A program made the translations under genes and the position numbers. Shown in pieces: positions 25,563-33,707 of a stretch of DNA of 64,000 nt. The notes under the pieces were generated by a model. The model was given only the letters and a program-made list of their open reading frames with translations, did not search any database and had not been told where the DNA came from. This stretch comes from Kribbella albertanoniae (GTDB taxonomy: Bacteria > Actinomycetota > Actinomycetes > Propionibacteriales > Kribbellaceae): contig NZ_SMKA01000004.1 of the NCBI RefSeq assembly GCF_004348455.1, positions 1 to 64,000 of the forward strand, in the 5' to 3' direction. The number at the start of each line of letters is the position of its first letter. The first letter of the stretch is position 1.

Positions 25563-27008
25563 TCAGTGACCGTGCCCGTGGCCGACAACGGCCGTAGGCT
25601 TTCCGCCCGGCACCAGGACGAGCGCCACCAGCGCCGCTGCACCCGCAGCGATAGCGCAGGCGAGATATGCGTCGGCGAAGCCTTCGACACCACCTGACGC
25701 GCTGTCGGGTGTGGACAGGCTCGCCGCGGCAATCGTCGAGACAACGGCAACCCCGATGCTCCCACCTAGCTCGTGGAAGGTGTTGACCACACCTGAGGCG
25801 ACGCCGGCTTCCGGCGTAGGCACATTGGCCAGCGTGGTGGTGGTCGCCGTGACAAAGACCGGACCGATGCCGATCGCAGCCAGCAGGAAGCCCGGCAGGA
25901 CCGACGTGGTGACGCTGTCTCCCGGGGAGACCTGCGTCAACAACGCGGCTCCGGCTGCCACCATCAAAAAGCTGGCGACAGCGATGACCCGGCCACCAAC
26001 ACGGCTGATCAGGTGCGCGGCTACTTGAGCGCCGATGGTGATGGCGAGCGCAACAGGGAGGAACAGCAGCCCTGTCTTGAGAGGGCTGAACCTGAGCAGA
26101 TGCTGGAAGTAGAGCGAGGTGAGGAAGAACAAGCCAAGGAGCAGCCCTGTCGCCACCAGCATGAGAAAGGTACCGGATAGAACAGGGCGGCGGATCAGTG
26201 TCTGAATGCGCATCAGCGGAACCGCAACTCGTGTCTCGACCAGGACGAACATGCCGTATCCGATCGCGGCGCCGGCGAGGGCGGCCAAGGTCCCGGCTGA
26301 GGTCCAGCCTGCCTCGCCTGCGTGGACGAGGCCGTAGATCAGCACTGCGGTTGCCGCGGTGACCAGCATGGCGCCAGGTACGTCGACGCTCTGGCGCTCT
26401 CTGTCCGCGTCTGGTGCCACGAGCCGGGGGATGAGCGCCAGAACCAGGACGCCGATGGGCACGTTGATGATGAACACCCATTGCCAGCCTGGGCCTGCTG
26501 TCAGCAGGCCGCCGAGCAGTACGCCGATCGCGGCGCCGGTGCCTCCGATCGCTGCCCACACCCCGAGTGCCCGAGTTCGGTCCTTCCCGTGGAATCTGGT
26601 GGTGATGATGGACAACGCCGCGGGGGACAGCAGTGCGGCACCGATGCCTTGCGCTGCCCTGCCTCCGATCAACAGGCCTGCGTTGGTGGCCAATCCGGCT
26701 GCCAGTGATGCCAGCGTGAAGATGCCGAGTCCGGTGAGCAGAGTGCGACGCGCGCCGAACACGTCGGCAAGGCGTCCACCGAGGATCATCAGGCCGCCGA
26801 AGACGAGGGTGTAGGTGGTTACCACCCAGGTCAGGGATTCGCGGCCCAGGCCGAGATCGTCGCCGATGCTCGGCAGAGCGACCTGTACGACGGTGATGTC
26901 GACGATCAGCATGAATTGGGCGAACGCCAGCAGTGTCAGCGTGATCCACCGGCGCGGATCAGAGCGATTGGCGACCGGATGTGCCTGCTGGTGTGGTTGG
27001 TGCGTCAT
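25563..27008 (-). CDS. MFS transporter, DHA2 (EmrB/QacA) family
   Basis: This is a 481-residue integral membrane protein with about 14 hydrophobic segments. The N-terminal region has the DHA2 pattern FAQFMLIVDITVVQVALPSI followed by LTWVVTTYTLVFGGLMILGG and RLADVFGARR (motif A). GSIGVAVVSTIAAAS appears later. It exports drugs or hydrophobic compounds by proton antiport in the cell membrane; the substrate is unknown. Its start is divergent from the alpha/beta hydrolase with only 67 bp between them. The TetR gene follows it. The C-terminus is His-rich (VVGHGHGH), which is unusual for this family and might bind metal. Confidence 0.9.
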   Translation of the reverse strand: MTHQPHQQAHPVANRSDPRRWITLTLLAFAQFMLIVDITVVQVALPSIGDDLGLGRESLTWVVTTYTLVFGGLMILGGRLADVFGARRTLLTGLGIFTLASLAAGLATNAGLLIGGRAAQGIGAALLSPAALSIITTRFHGKDRTRALGVWAAIGGTGAAIGVLLGGLLTAGPGWQWVFIINVPIGVLVLALIPRLVAPDADRERQSVDVPGAMLVTAATAVLIYGLVHAGEAGWTSAGTLAALAGAAIGYGMFVLVETRVAVPLMRIQTLIRRPVLSGTFLMLVATGLLLGLFFLTSLYFQHLLRFSPLKTGLLFLPVALAITIGAQVAAHLISRVGGRVIAVASFLMVAAGAALLTQVSPGDSVTTSVLPGFLLAAIGIGPVFVTATTTTLANVPTPEAGVASGVVNTFHELGGSIGVAVVSTIAAASLSTPDSASGGVEGFADAYLACAIAAGAAALVALVLVPGGKPTAVVGHGHGH

Positions 27009-27049
27009 GTCTTGGCTCTCCTCCTGCGTGATAGAAAGTGAACACGAAT

Positions 27050-27069
27050 GTATAGTTTAAATACTGTAC
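27050..27069. promoter_or_regulatory. Imperfect palindrome, candidate TetR operator
   Basis: GTATAGTTTAAATACTGTAC at 27050-27069 is an AT-rich, nearly self-complementary 20-mer in otherwise GC-rich DNA. It lies between the MFS/TetR operon and the hydrolase gene. It contains TACTGT 8 bp before ATG 27076. It fits a shared operator for the divergent units. Confidence 0.5.
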
Positions 27070-27075
27070 CCGGGT

Positions 27076-27951
27076 ATGGCTAGTGATGACGAGTTGGGGA
27101 GATCCGTTCTCATGGGTGAAGGTCTCGCGGCCGCGGTGGTTTCGACGGCTCAGGTCCGGTTCAGCTATGTCCGGGCGGGTAGCGGGCCGCCGGTGGTGCT
27201 GTTGCCCGGTGCCGGTGGATGGCAGCTGACCTTCGACGCGTTGGTGGCTGAGCTTGCCGCCAGTCATGCGGTGTATGCGGTGGACCCGCCCGGTCAGGGT
27301 GGCACTCGGGTTCTTGACTCGGACTATGGGTACGACGCGGATGCGGTTGCTAGTTCTATCGCGGACTTCCTGGATGCCGTTGGCCTGTCGTCGGTAGCAA
27401 TCGTGGGTCATTCATGGGGTGGCGGCTTCGCGTTGCGGCTTGCTGAGTTGCGGCCTGAGCTGGCCGGTCGGTTGATACTGCTGGCGCCGGCAGGGCTTGA
27501 TGTGCCTGATGTCTGGGAGTTCCGCCTGCTCAGGCTGCCGGTCTTCGGTGAGTTGGCCGCCCGCTTCACCTCGGTTGCCTCGCTGCGGCACATGCTGCGC
27601 AAGTCCTTTGCTCGGCCTGATCGGATGCCGTCCGACGAGGTACTTCGTTCCGCGGCTACTGCTCTTCGGCACGAGCCCTCACTGCGACGAGACATGCTGC
27701 GCGTCGAGCGCGGTGTGCGATGGCGCGACACGGAACGGGATCTCGGCCTGATCGGATGCCCAGTACTGATCCTCTGGGGAGATCGCGACCGGTACTTCCC
27801 TGTAAGACTTCTTGATCGGTTTGCTCACCGGCTCCCTGGTGCCCGAACGCGAATACTCTCCGGCGCAGGTCACTCGCTACACGACGACTGCCCCGCGCAG
27901 ACCTACCCCCTCCTGAAAGCCTTCCTCGACTCACCCATGGAGGACCTATGA
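27076..27951 (+). CDS. Alpha/beta hydrolase
   Basis: It encodes 291 residues from ATG 27076; ATG 27112 is a possible later start. It has an alpha/beta-hydrolase fold: oxyanion region LLPGAGGW (43-50), nucleophile elbow IVGHSWGGG with Ser113, an Asp in LILWGDRDRYFPV, and the catalytic His in LSGAGHSLHDD. The cap region (about 135-205) is large and Arg-rich. It probably hydrolyses an ester or C-C bond and has no signal peptide. It lies opposite the MFS/TetR unit and before a membrane protein and an FAD monooxygenase, suggesting a small detoxification or catabolic operon. The substrate cannot be told. Confidence 0.85.
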   Translation: MASDDELGRSVLMGEGLAAAVVSTAQVRFSYVRAGSGPPVVLLPGAGGWQLTFDALVAELAASHAVYAVDPPGQGGTRVLDSDYGYDADAVASSIADFLDAVGLSSVAIVGHSWGGGFALRLAELRPELAGRLILLAPAGLDVPDVWEFRLLRLPVFGELAARFTSVASLRHMLRKSFARPDRMPSDEVLRSAATALRHEPSLRRDMLRVERGVRWRDTERDLGLIGCPVLILWGDRDRYFPVRLLDRFAHRLPGARTRILSGAGHSLHDDCPAQTYPLLKAFLDSPMEDL

Positions 27952-28373
27952 GCTCGCGCCGCGAAGCACCTGCAGTCAATGGCCTGGTGGTATCCGGACT
28001 GGCGCAGATCGCAGTCGGCGCGTTGACCGGATTCCCTTACGCAGCAGCCGTCTACAAGCCGGAACTCCTGGCGAAGACCGGCGTGCAAGCGCCGGGCCGC
28101 ATCCGTCAGCTTCACCTCGACCTCATCATCATGGGCGGAGTCGTCACGGCCACCGGTCTTGCCCTGCCGCGTCTGCCGCGTGCTGTCTCCGTGCCCCTGG
28201 CCATCGGCTGCTGGACCAACGCATTGGCCTTCGCGCCGGTCGCCATCCGGCCTTCGATCGAGCAGGCGAAGCCCTACCGTGCGGCGGTCACCGCCTCGTT
28301 CGTCACCACGACTGCCAGTTGGGTGGTGGTGGCCGGCATCGCCCTGCACCGCTGGTCGGAACGCCGCAGGTAG
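27948..28373 (+). CDS. Four-helix integral membrane protein
   Basis: It encodes 141 residues. The ATG overlaps the hydrolase stop (ATGA), so translation is coupled. Four hydrophobic segments are visible: GLVVSGLAQIAVGALTGFPY, LIIMGGVVTATGLAL, VPLAIGCWTNALAFAPVAI and FVTTTASWVVVAGIALH, linked by short charged loops. A conserved-looking HLDLIIMGG could be a ligand or cofactor region. The family is not recognised. It is probably a partner of the hydrolase and monooxygenase in the same operon. Confidence 0.65.
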   Translation: MSSRREAPAVNGLVVSGLAQIAVGALTGFPYAAAVYKPELLAKTGVQAPGRIRQLHLDLIIMGGVVTATGLALPRLPRAVSVPLAIGCWTNALAFAPVAIRPSIEQAKPYRAAVTASFVTTTASWVVVAGIALHRWSERRR

Positions 28374-28422
28374 CAGTCGCTGTCCTGTTCGGCGAGGAAC
28401 CACCGAAGGAGAGGAGTGAAGG

Positions 28423-29556
28423 TTGAGTAAGAGACGAGCTGTCATCGTCGGGGCGGGGATTGGCGGTCTAGCTGCTGGAATCGCTCTGCATCGGCGTGGC
28501 TGGGAGATCAGCGTCCTCGAACGGGCCGCCGAGTTGCGCGAAGTAGGAGCCGGGATCTCGCTGTGGCCGAACTCGGTCCGAGCGCTGGATCTGCTCGGGG
28601 TGGGCGATCAGGTCCGCGACCTGGGTGGGATCGAGGCTGCCGCGGGATTCAGGGACTCCACCGGCCGGTGGTTGTTCCGGTCCGACATCGCCGCAATCCG
28701 TGAGCGCTATGGCGACACGCTGATGATCCGCCGGCCTGATCTTCTCGACATCTTGAGGAGCGCGCTCCCGGCCGAGAGCGTCGTACTGGATGCAGAGGTC
28801 CACCAGGTCAGACCTCTCGGTGGGCAGATGGCCGTTGTGCACTCTCGAGGTGAGCACATCGGCGACGTCATCGTCGGCGCGGACGGCATCCGCAGTACGG
28901 TTCGGGCACAGCTCTGGCCGACCGCCAAACCACCGGTCTATGCCGGCTACACCACCTGGCGACTGATGACTCCGCCCCTGCGGATCCAGGTCGAGGCCAG
29001 CGAAAGCTGGGGCCGAGGAGAACGGGTCGGGATCTTTCCACTCAGCGATGGCTCCATCTACTCCTACCTGACGGCATCCGTGCCGCCCGATCACCGTCAC
29101 GCCGACGACCACGCCGAGTTGCAGCGGCGATTCGGGCGCTGGCATCAGCCGATCCCAGCCATGCTCGAAAGCGTCAGAAACGCGGAGATCCTGCGTCACG
29201 ACATCTATCGACTCCCGCCGTTGGATCGCTATGCCGTCGGCCGCACCGTGCTGGTCGGTGACGCCGCCCATGCCATGACGCCGGACTTCGGTCAGGGCGG
29301 CGGGACCGCGCTCGAAGACTCTGTCGAGCTCGCCGAAGTTCTCGATGACATCGCAGACGTCGCAACCGCCTTGCTTGCGTACGACCGCCGCAGACGCGCT
29401 CGCACGCAGGCAATAGCGCGTCAGTCAGCCTTGTTCGGTTCTGTCGCGCAGTGGTCATCGCCACCGCTGGCGCTCTTGAGGAACGCCCTGCTCGGCGTGC
29501 TGCCGCCTGCCGTCCTCCTCCGCTCGTTGAAGTCGATGCTGAGTTGGCACGCCTAA
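28423..29556 (+). CDS. FAD-dependent monooxygenase (aromatic hydroxylase type)
   Basis: It encodes 377 residues from TTG 28423, preceded by AAGGAGAGGAG. The Rossmann FAD motif is AVIVGAGIGGLAAGIAL (6-22). ISLWPNSVRALDLLGV, the DG motif DVIVGADGIRSTVR, and GDAAHAMTPDFGQGGGTALE (the GD motif binding FAD ribityl) are the signature of UbiH/PHBH-type flavoprotein hydroxylases. It would use NAD(P)H and oxygen to hydroxylate an aromatic or polyene substrate in the cytoplasm. It ends 8 bp before the convergent lipoprotein. It is probably co-transcribed with the hydrolase at 27076; the pathway is not identified. Confidence 0.9.
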   Translation: MSKRRAVIVGAGIGGLAAGIALHRRGWEISVLERAAELREVGAGISLWPNSVRALDLLGVGDQVRDLGGIEAAAGFRDSTGRWLFRSDIAAIRERYGDTLMIRRPDLLDILRSALPAESVVLDAEVHQVRPLGGQMAVVHSRGEHIGDVIVGADGIRSTVRAQLWPTAKPPVYAGYTTWRLMTPPLRIQVEASESWGRGERVGIFPLSDGSIYSYLTASVPPDHRHADDHAELQRRFGRWHQPIPAMLESVRNAEILRHDIYRLPPLDRYAVGRTVLVGDAAHAMTPDFGQGGGTALEDSVELAEVLDDIADVATALLAYDRRRRARTQAIARQSALFGSVAQWSSPPLALLRNALLGVLPPAVLLRSLKSMLSWHA

Positions 29557-29563
29557 CCTCGTC

Positions 29564-30037
29564 TCAGCGCGCGGCCTTGATCGCACAGCCGCCATCGGCT
29601 TTGATCTGAGCCGTTGCCTGCAGCTTTGCTCCCGGCGTCAGATCGAGCTTCGCGCCGCAGACCTGGCCGAGCGGCCCGAGGCCGTCCTCGCCCACCGTCG
29701 GGCACCTGCCAGTACAAGGACGGTGCCAGACAACCACGCGATAGGCACCTGGCGGCAAAGTCCGGGTGACGGAGATCGGCTGACCAGGGTAGGCCTGCTC
29801 CAGTACCGGTTTGGCGGCCGTGTCCTCGATCCTCAAGTACCACAAGGTGTTAGGGGGCGACTGCCCTTCCTGTGCGACCGTGATGGTACTTCCGCCGACA
29901 GCCGCCGATGCCGCAGTGGGCAGAGCTGTCGACGTGACCGGCTCGCTGGCGCCAGTGGAGGGCGAAGAAGGCGGCCCGCCGCAGCCGCCCGTGAGGAGGA
30001 CGGCTGCGGCGGAAACCACCAGGGCGAGACGGTTCAC
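29564..30037 (-). CDS. Small secreted lipoprotein
   Basis: It encodes 157 residues from a GTG (30037) overlapping the stop of the metalloprotease gene. An N-terminal signal (LALVVSAAAVLLTGGC) ends in an atypical lipobox LTGGC, and a Ser/Thr/Ala linker follows. The globular part has a conserved-looking core (ITVAQEGQSPPNTLWYLRI; GAYRVVVWHRPCTGRCP) with paired Cys that may form a disulfide. It is coupled to the protease under the same promoter, so it may assist that protein outside the cell. The family is not recognised. Confidence 0.6.
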   Translation of the reverse strand: MNRLALVVSAAAVLLTGGCGGPPSSPSTGASEPVTSTALPTAASAAVGGSTITVAQEGQSPPNTLWYLRIEDTAAKPVLEQAYPGQPISVTRTLPPGAYRVVVWHRPCTGRCPTVGEDGLGPLGQVCGAKLDLTPGAKLQATAQIKADGGCAIKAAR

Positions 30038-30714
30038 TTCGCCCAAGTGATCATGGTGACGGTGCTGCCGGTCTTGATCGTGGTGACGCCCTTTGTGCCG
30101 GACGCCGCGGCGGCCTTGTCGGAGTGGGAGTAGATCGAGGCCAGCTGGTTGAAGTCGTGGCTGTTGGGGTGCTGGTTGGTGCCCCAGTTGTTGGTGTAGT
30201 CCATGCAGGTGCCGAGGTTGGGATTGTTGAAGTTCTCGTCCTGGTGCGCCAGGCCGTAGGTGTGGCCGACTTCCTGGCACATCACGCCCTGCCGCTCGGC
30301 CGCTGGGGCGCCGGACTCGTAGGTGTCGTTGAGCTTTACGCTGCCTCGGCTGATGTGACCGCCGGACAGATTGATCGATGCCAGGCCGGCCCAGCCGTTG
30401 TTTCCGTAGGTGTAGTTGCAGACGCGGATCTGGCCGGTGGCCATCGGGCAGGAGCTGCGCGTGCTGCTGGATGTGCTGCCGGCGACGACTCCGCTTTGGA
30501 TGTAGGGGCTGGAGTTCCAGTCGTTCTTGGCGACGGTGAGGTTGCCGGACCAGTCCGAGGTCACGCTGGAGATCAGTGGCGCGGTGACCTGGCCGCTGCG
30601 CGACCAGTGGTAGCTACCCCAGGAGTGGCTGGCCTGCGCGGGGAGCGTAGCCGCGGCGGCCGTGACGGCGAGTAGCGCCGCGGCAGGGATGGTGAGGATG
30701 CGAAGGAGTTTCAT
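30034..30714 (-). CDS. Secreted metzincin-like protease with QExxH motif
   Basis: This 226-residue protein has a Sec signal (residues 1-28, ending PAQA). The zinc-site motif reads GVMCQEVGHTYGLAHQDE at 144-161: the pattern (H)ExxHxxGxxH is kept, except that the first His is Gln147; Glu148, His151 and His157 are present. Downstream MDYTNNW and HDFNQLASIY with Cys pairs are typical of this actinobacterial family, so the Gln is probably a family trait rather than damage. The promoter carries a BlaI-type operator at 30775-30793 with an internal TACTAT. The substrate is unknown; it may act on envelope or secreted proteins under stress. Confidence 0.7.
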   Translation of the reverse strand: MKLLRILTIPAAALLAVTAAAATLPAQASHSWGSYHWSRSGQVTAPLISSVTSDWSGNLTVAKNDWNSSPYIQSGVVAGSTSSSTRSSCPMATGQIRVCNYTYGNNGWAGLASINLSGGHISRGSVKLNDTYESGAPAAERQGVMCQEVGHTYGLAHQDENFNNPNLGTCMDYTNNWGTNQHPNSHDFNQLASIYSHSDKAAAASGTKGVTTIKTGSTVTMITWAK

Positions 30715-30774
30715 TGAGCGGTTCTCCTTTGGACGGTTCTCGCGATGGGCGGTGCGAGAGTGTCCAGGAAGCTA

Positions 30775-30793
30775 CTACTAGCGAGCATAGTAG
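30775..30793. promoter_or_regulatory. BlaI-type operator 1
   Basis: CTACTAGCGAGCATAGTAG has 6-bp arms with a 7-bp spacer. On the minus strand it contains a TACTAT -10-like hexamer for the protease gene (start 60 bp away). It is 210 bp upstream of the first blaI-like gene on the plus strand. Copies at 48654, 52173, 53612 and 58146 support a common regulator. Confidence 0.7.
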
Positions 30794-31003
30794 AACAGAG
30801 CGCAGAGCAAAGGTTCTCCCTAAATGTCGGCGGTGCCGGCGAAGGGATGCCCTCGTCTGCGGCGGGATGCTGCCATTGGCGCGTCCGTGCCAGGCGATGC
30901 GGGCGAAGTTGGCGTCTACTACGCCGCATCGTTGAGAATGGACCCTCGATGCCCACGGTCGCCGGTAGCAGAGCCGGCGCGGGCAATCAGGAGACAATGC
31001 CGC

Positions 31004-31387
31004 ATGCGTGGATTCGGTGATCTGGAAGCAGCCGTGATGGATCTGCTGTGGGGCAAAAGTGCTCCGGCTACCGTCAGGGCGGTCCTCGATGACTTGCAGA
31101 CCGCTCGCCCCCTCGCCTACACAACGGTCATGACGGTGATGGACAACCTGCACCGCAAAGGATTTCTGGATCGTGAGCTCGAAGGCCGGGCACACCGCTA
31201 CTGGCCGACCAGAAGTCGCGCGGAGTACGCCGCGGAGCTGATGGGCGAAGCCCTCTCCGCCAGCGGTGACTCAACCGCCGCTCTGCTGCGGTTCGTTGAG
31301 CAGATGCCGGCAGAAGAAGTCGACCGACTCCGCAATCTCCTCGATGACGGTGGCCCCGACGACCGCACGGCCGGGAGAGAGCCGTGA
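31004..31387 (+). CDS. BlaI/MecI/CopY-family repressor, first copy
   Basis: It encodes 127 residues from ATG 31004; AGGAGAC lies 10 bp upstream. The winged-helix pattern is typical (GDLEAAVMDLLWGKSAPATV, then YTTVMTVMDNLHRKGFLDRE) and the C-terminal helix mediates dimerisation and is the usual protease cleavage region. A GTG overlap couples it to the M56 peptidase. Family members repress resistance genes until the partner protease cuts them; in actinobacteria the signal may be a beta-lactam, copper or envelope stress. Here the operators sit in copper-linked promoters. Confidence 0.88.
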   Translation: MRGFGDLEAAVMDLLWGKSAPATVRAVLDDLQTARPLAYTTVMTVMDNLHRKGFLDRELEGRAHRYWPTRSRAEYAAELMGEALSASGDSTAALLRFVEQMPAEEVDRLRNLLDDGGPDDRTAGREP

Positions 31388-32322
31388 CGATCGCTCTCGC
31401 CTTGTTCGGCTACGCCGTTGCCATGTCCACCGTCGGAGCCGCAGCCTTGGAGCGTGCCTCCTGGCCTGGCCGAGCGCCACAGCTAGGAGTTCTCGCCTGG
31501 TTGTCTGCTATGGGGTCGGTGGTCGCCGCGGTGATGCTGGGCGGTTTCGCCGCGGCAACGCGGCTGCATGTGGCGAGAACAGATCCTGATGGCGCGCTGC
31601 GCGTTTGCCTCGATGAATGGGGAACGGCTTTCGCCACTCCCGGGGACGTTGTCATCACCACCCTGGCAGTTCTTGCATTCGCCCTTGTTGCCGGACGGGT
31701 CGTTGGGGGAGTCGTCACTGCCGCCCGAGGCGCCCGGCGGCAGCAGCGACGGCAACTCCAGTTGCTTGGGTTACTTGCGCACCGTGATCACCACCTCGGC
31801 GTACTGGTGGTCGATCATCCGACTGCCACCGTCTACTGCCTCCCAGGGCGGCGTGGCTGCGTAGTGGTCAGCAGCGCGGCTTTGAGTACCCTCGAGGCCG
31901 GCCAGCTCGCCGCAGTTCTGGCTCACGAGCACGCGCACCTGCGCGGTCGTCATCACCTACTCGTTGCTATCAGCAAGGGTCTGGTGAACGCATTCAGCGC
32001 CGTGCCCTTGTTTGTCAGGGGTGATGAGCAGGTGCGTGACCTGGTCGAGATGGCTGCTGATGATCACGCCTGCCGGCAGTACGGGCCATCGACGCTGGCC
32101 CGCGCACTGCTTGCCCTCGTCGACCAGGTACCTCCGGCGGCCGCCTTGGCGGCTCGGGGAGGACGGACCGAACGGCGATTGCAGCGTCTGTCGGTGAACC
32201 GCAGTCGCATGACGCCGGTTTCGTACGGCGCCGCCGGGGGAGTGGTATTCGCGATAGTTGGTGCGCCGCTCGCAATCGCAGTCGCTACAGCCCTCATCGT
32301 CGTCAGTGTGAATTACTGCTGA
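31384..32322 (+). CDS. M56-family membrane metallopeptidase (BlaR1-like, no sensor domain), first copy
   Basis: In this 312-residue protein the zincin motif is LAHEHAHLRGRHHLL near 178-192, preceded by VVSSAALSTLEAGQL. The rest consists of membrane segments: two near the N-terminus (1-60), one near 90-110 and one at the end. It lacks the extracellular penicillin-binding sensor of BlaR1, so how it senses its signal is unknown. It is coupled by a GTGA overlap to the BlaI-like repressor, which it is expected to cleave. It is convergent with the copper storage protein 43 bp away. Confidence 0.85.
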   Translation: MTIALALFGYAVAMSTVGAAALERASWPGRAPQLGVLAWLSAMGSVVAAVMLGGFAAATRLHVARTDPDGALRVCLDEWGTAFATPGDVVITTLAVLAFALVAGRVVGGVVTAARGARRQQRRQLQLLGLLAHRDHHLGVLVVDHPTATVYCLPGRRGCVVVSSAALSTLEAGQLAAVLAHEHAHLRGRHHLLVAISKGLVNAFSAVPLFVRGDEQVRDLVEMAADDHACRQYGPSTLARALLALVDQVPPAAALAARGGRTERRLQRLSVNRSRMTPVSYGAAGGVVFAIVGAPLAIAVATALIVVSVNYC

Positions 32323-32365
32323 CACGTCCGCGACCATCTGAGAGCGACTCAGGGTGCAACCGAGG

Positions 32366-32767
32366 TCAGTTGATTGAGGACAGGAGTGACTGGCATGCGT
32401 CGCTGCAGCGCTGGCACGCCTCGCTGCAGATCCGGCAATGCTCGTGCATCTCGGCGTGATGCCGGCACTGGTCGCCGCACGCCGTACAGGCCTGGATGCA
32501 GGTCTGGAGCAGAGCTCGGGTGACGACGGCGTCGTATGCGGTGTGGCGTGACACTACGCGGGCCGTGGTCTCGCAGATATCGGCGCAGTCGAGGTCGGTA
32601 CGGATGCACTTGCGTAGCGGATCCACCTCCTGCTCCGAGAGGCACGCATCCGCGCACGCCGTACAGGCTTGGGCGCATTCGAGAAGGGCTTCGACCGCAT
32701 CGGCGAGGAGATTCCGGTCGAGGTTGATCTGTGCTGGGTAGGACTCGATCATTTCCTGTACGGACAT
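32366..32767 (-). CDS. Four-helix-bundle copper storage protein (Csp-like)
   Basis: It encodes 133 residues with 16 Cys arranged as CxxxCxxC and related repeats on amphipathic helices (ECAQACTACADAC, CIQACTACGDQC, CRICSEACQRCSDAC) plus His residues near the third and fourth helix. This is the pattern of Csp/DUF326 four-helix bundles, which bind many Cu(I) ions inside the core. No signal peptide is seen, so it is the cytosolic type, buffering copper. It is downstream of the DUF2269-like gene on the same strand and next to the BlaI/M56 pair. It fits the metal island. Confidence 0.85.
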   Translation of the reverse strand: MSVQEMIESYPAQINLDRNLLADAVEALLECAQACTACADACLSEQEVDPLRKCIRTDLDCADICETTARVVSRHTAYDAVVTRALLQTCIQACTACGDQCRHHAEMHEHCRICSEACQRCSDACQSLLSSIN

Positions 32768-32830
32768 GGCTCCTGCGCCTCTCGAGTTGGTGGCAAACGT
32801 TCGGTACCCCCGGCGGAAAGGTGGTATTCG

Positions 32831-33367
32831 TCAGCCGACACTGTCGCGCCGGAGACTGGCTCCAGTGCGCCGACTGCGCGACTGCCGGTCTTGCCGCCGC
32901 CATTCGTAGCGGGTCAGGCCCTGAGGTTTGAAGACCGACAAGATCAGGATGACCAGGAGCATCGTCAAACCGCCGATGGAGTGCGGGAGCGTGCCGGGGA
33001 GCTGACGGGGATCGGCCGCGGATGCCGCTGTCTCACCGAGGTAGCGCACGGTCTGGGTCTCGATCAGCAACACCGCCGTGGCGATCAGGGTCAACAGGAG
33101 CTTTGCCAGCACCCAGTAGTGCCGGATCAGACCCCACGGCGTACCGAGCGCGTTGACGATCCCGATGACCACCGACGCAAGCGCGAGCGGTACGACGACA
33201 TACATCGCCACCAACGCCATCGCCGAGTAGGCGCCGCGAACGGCATCGACGTCCTGGCTTGTCGCAGCGGTGACATCCAGTGCGAGGTACGCGACCACTG
33301 AGCCTAGCCAGCCGACCGACGTGGCTACGTGAGCTGTCAGTACGACCTTCCGTAGCCTCGGGGACAT
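32831..33367 (-). CDS. DUF2269-like integral membrane protein
   Basis: It encodes 178 residues from ATG 33367; GTG 33373 overlapping the upstream stop is an alternative. Four hydrophobic segments: VVLTAHVATSVGWLGSVVAYL, AYSAMALVAMYVVVPLALAS, YWVLAKLLLTLIATAVLLIE and GGLTMLLVILILSVFKP. H in TAHVATSVGWLG and HSIGGLTM could bind a cofactor. DUF2269-like proteins are uncharacterised membrane proteins of similar size and topology; the match is by pattern. It sits between a small membrane protein and the copper storage protein on the minus strand, probably one operon. Confidence 0.55.
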   Translation of the reverse strand: MSPRLRKVVLTAHVATSVGWLGSVVAYLALDVTAATSQDVDAVRGAYSAMALVAMYVVVPLALASVVIGIVNALGTPWGLIRHYWVLAKLLLTLIATAVLLIETQTVRYLGETAASAADPRQLPGTLPHSIGGLTMLLVILILSVFKPQGLTRYEWRRQDRQSRSRRTGASLRRDSVG

Positions 33368-33369
33368 GG

Positions 33370-33627
33370 TCACCGCTCGGCCGGGCCGGCGTGCCCATCC
33401 GTAGCTGAGTGGATCGCCGTGACGCCGAACGGCGCGGTGCCTGTGTGTCGTCCGGGGCCGTGGCCGTCTCCTGCGCCGCTGAGCTTCAACGCGATGGCCG
33501 CAAGGATCAGGATGGCCACCACGATCGCCGAAATCTTCACCCAGCGCGGCGCCCTCGGTGGTCCGGCGGCAGGTCGAGGGCGAGAAGCGGCGCCGCCGGG
33601 ATCGGGGTGCTGGGTCGGTTCGGCCAT
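33370..33627 (-). CDS. Small single-pass membrane protein
   Basis: It encodes 85 residues from ATG 33627. A Pro-rich cytoplasmic head (MAEPTQHPDPGG) precedes one membrane helix (VKISAIVVAILILAAIALKL) and a Gly/His-rich outer tail (GDGHGPGRHTG). Three His in the tail could bind metal. It is the first gene of the minus-strand operon that runs to the Csp gene and is divergent from the TetR gene, with a palindrome between them. Function unknown. Confidence 0.55.
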   Translation of the reverse strand: MAEPTQHPDPGGAASRPRPAAGPPRAPRWVKISAIVVAILILAAIALKLSGAGDGHGPGRHTGTAPFGVTAIHSATDGHAGPAER

Positions 33628-33648
33628 CAGATTGCTCCAATTTTGCGA

Positions 33649-33678
33649 GACAGTATGTCTGTATAGAATCATACTGTC
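33649..33678. promoter_or_regulatory. TetR operator, 9-bp arms
   Basis: GACAGTATG (33649-33657) and CATACTGTC (33670-33678) are perfect inverted arms 12 bp apart in an AT-richer patch. The palindrome is centred between the minus-strand operon (start 33627) and the TetR gene (start 33708). Confidence 0.6.
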
Positions 33679-33707
33679 ACTCATGAGTCGTCCTGTATGC
33701 TTCAAGG

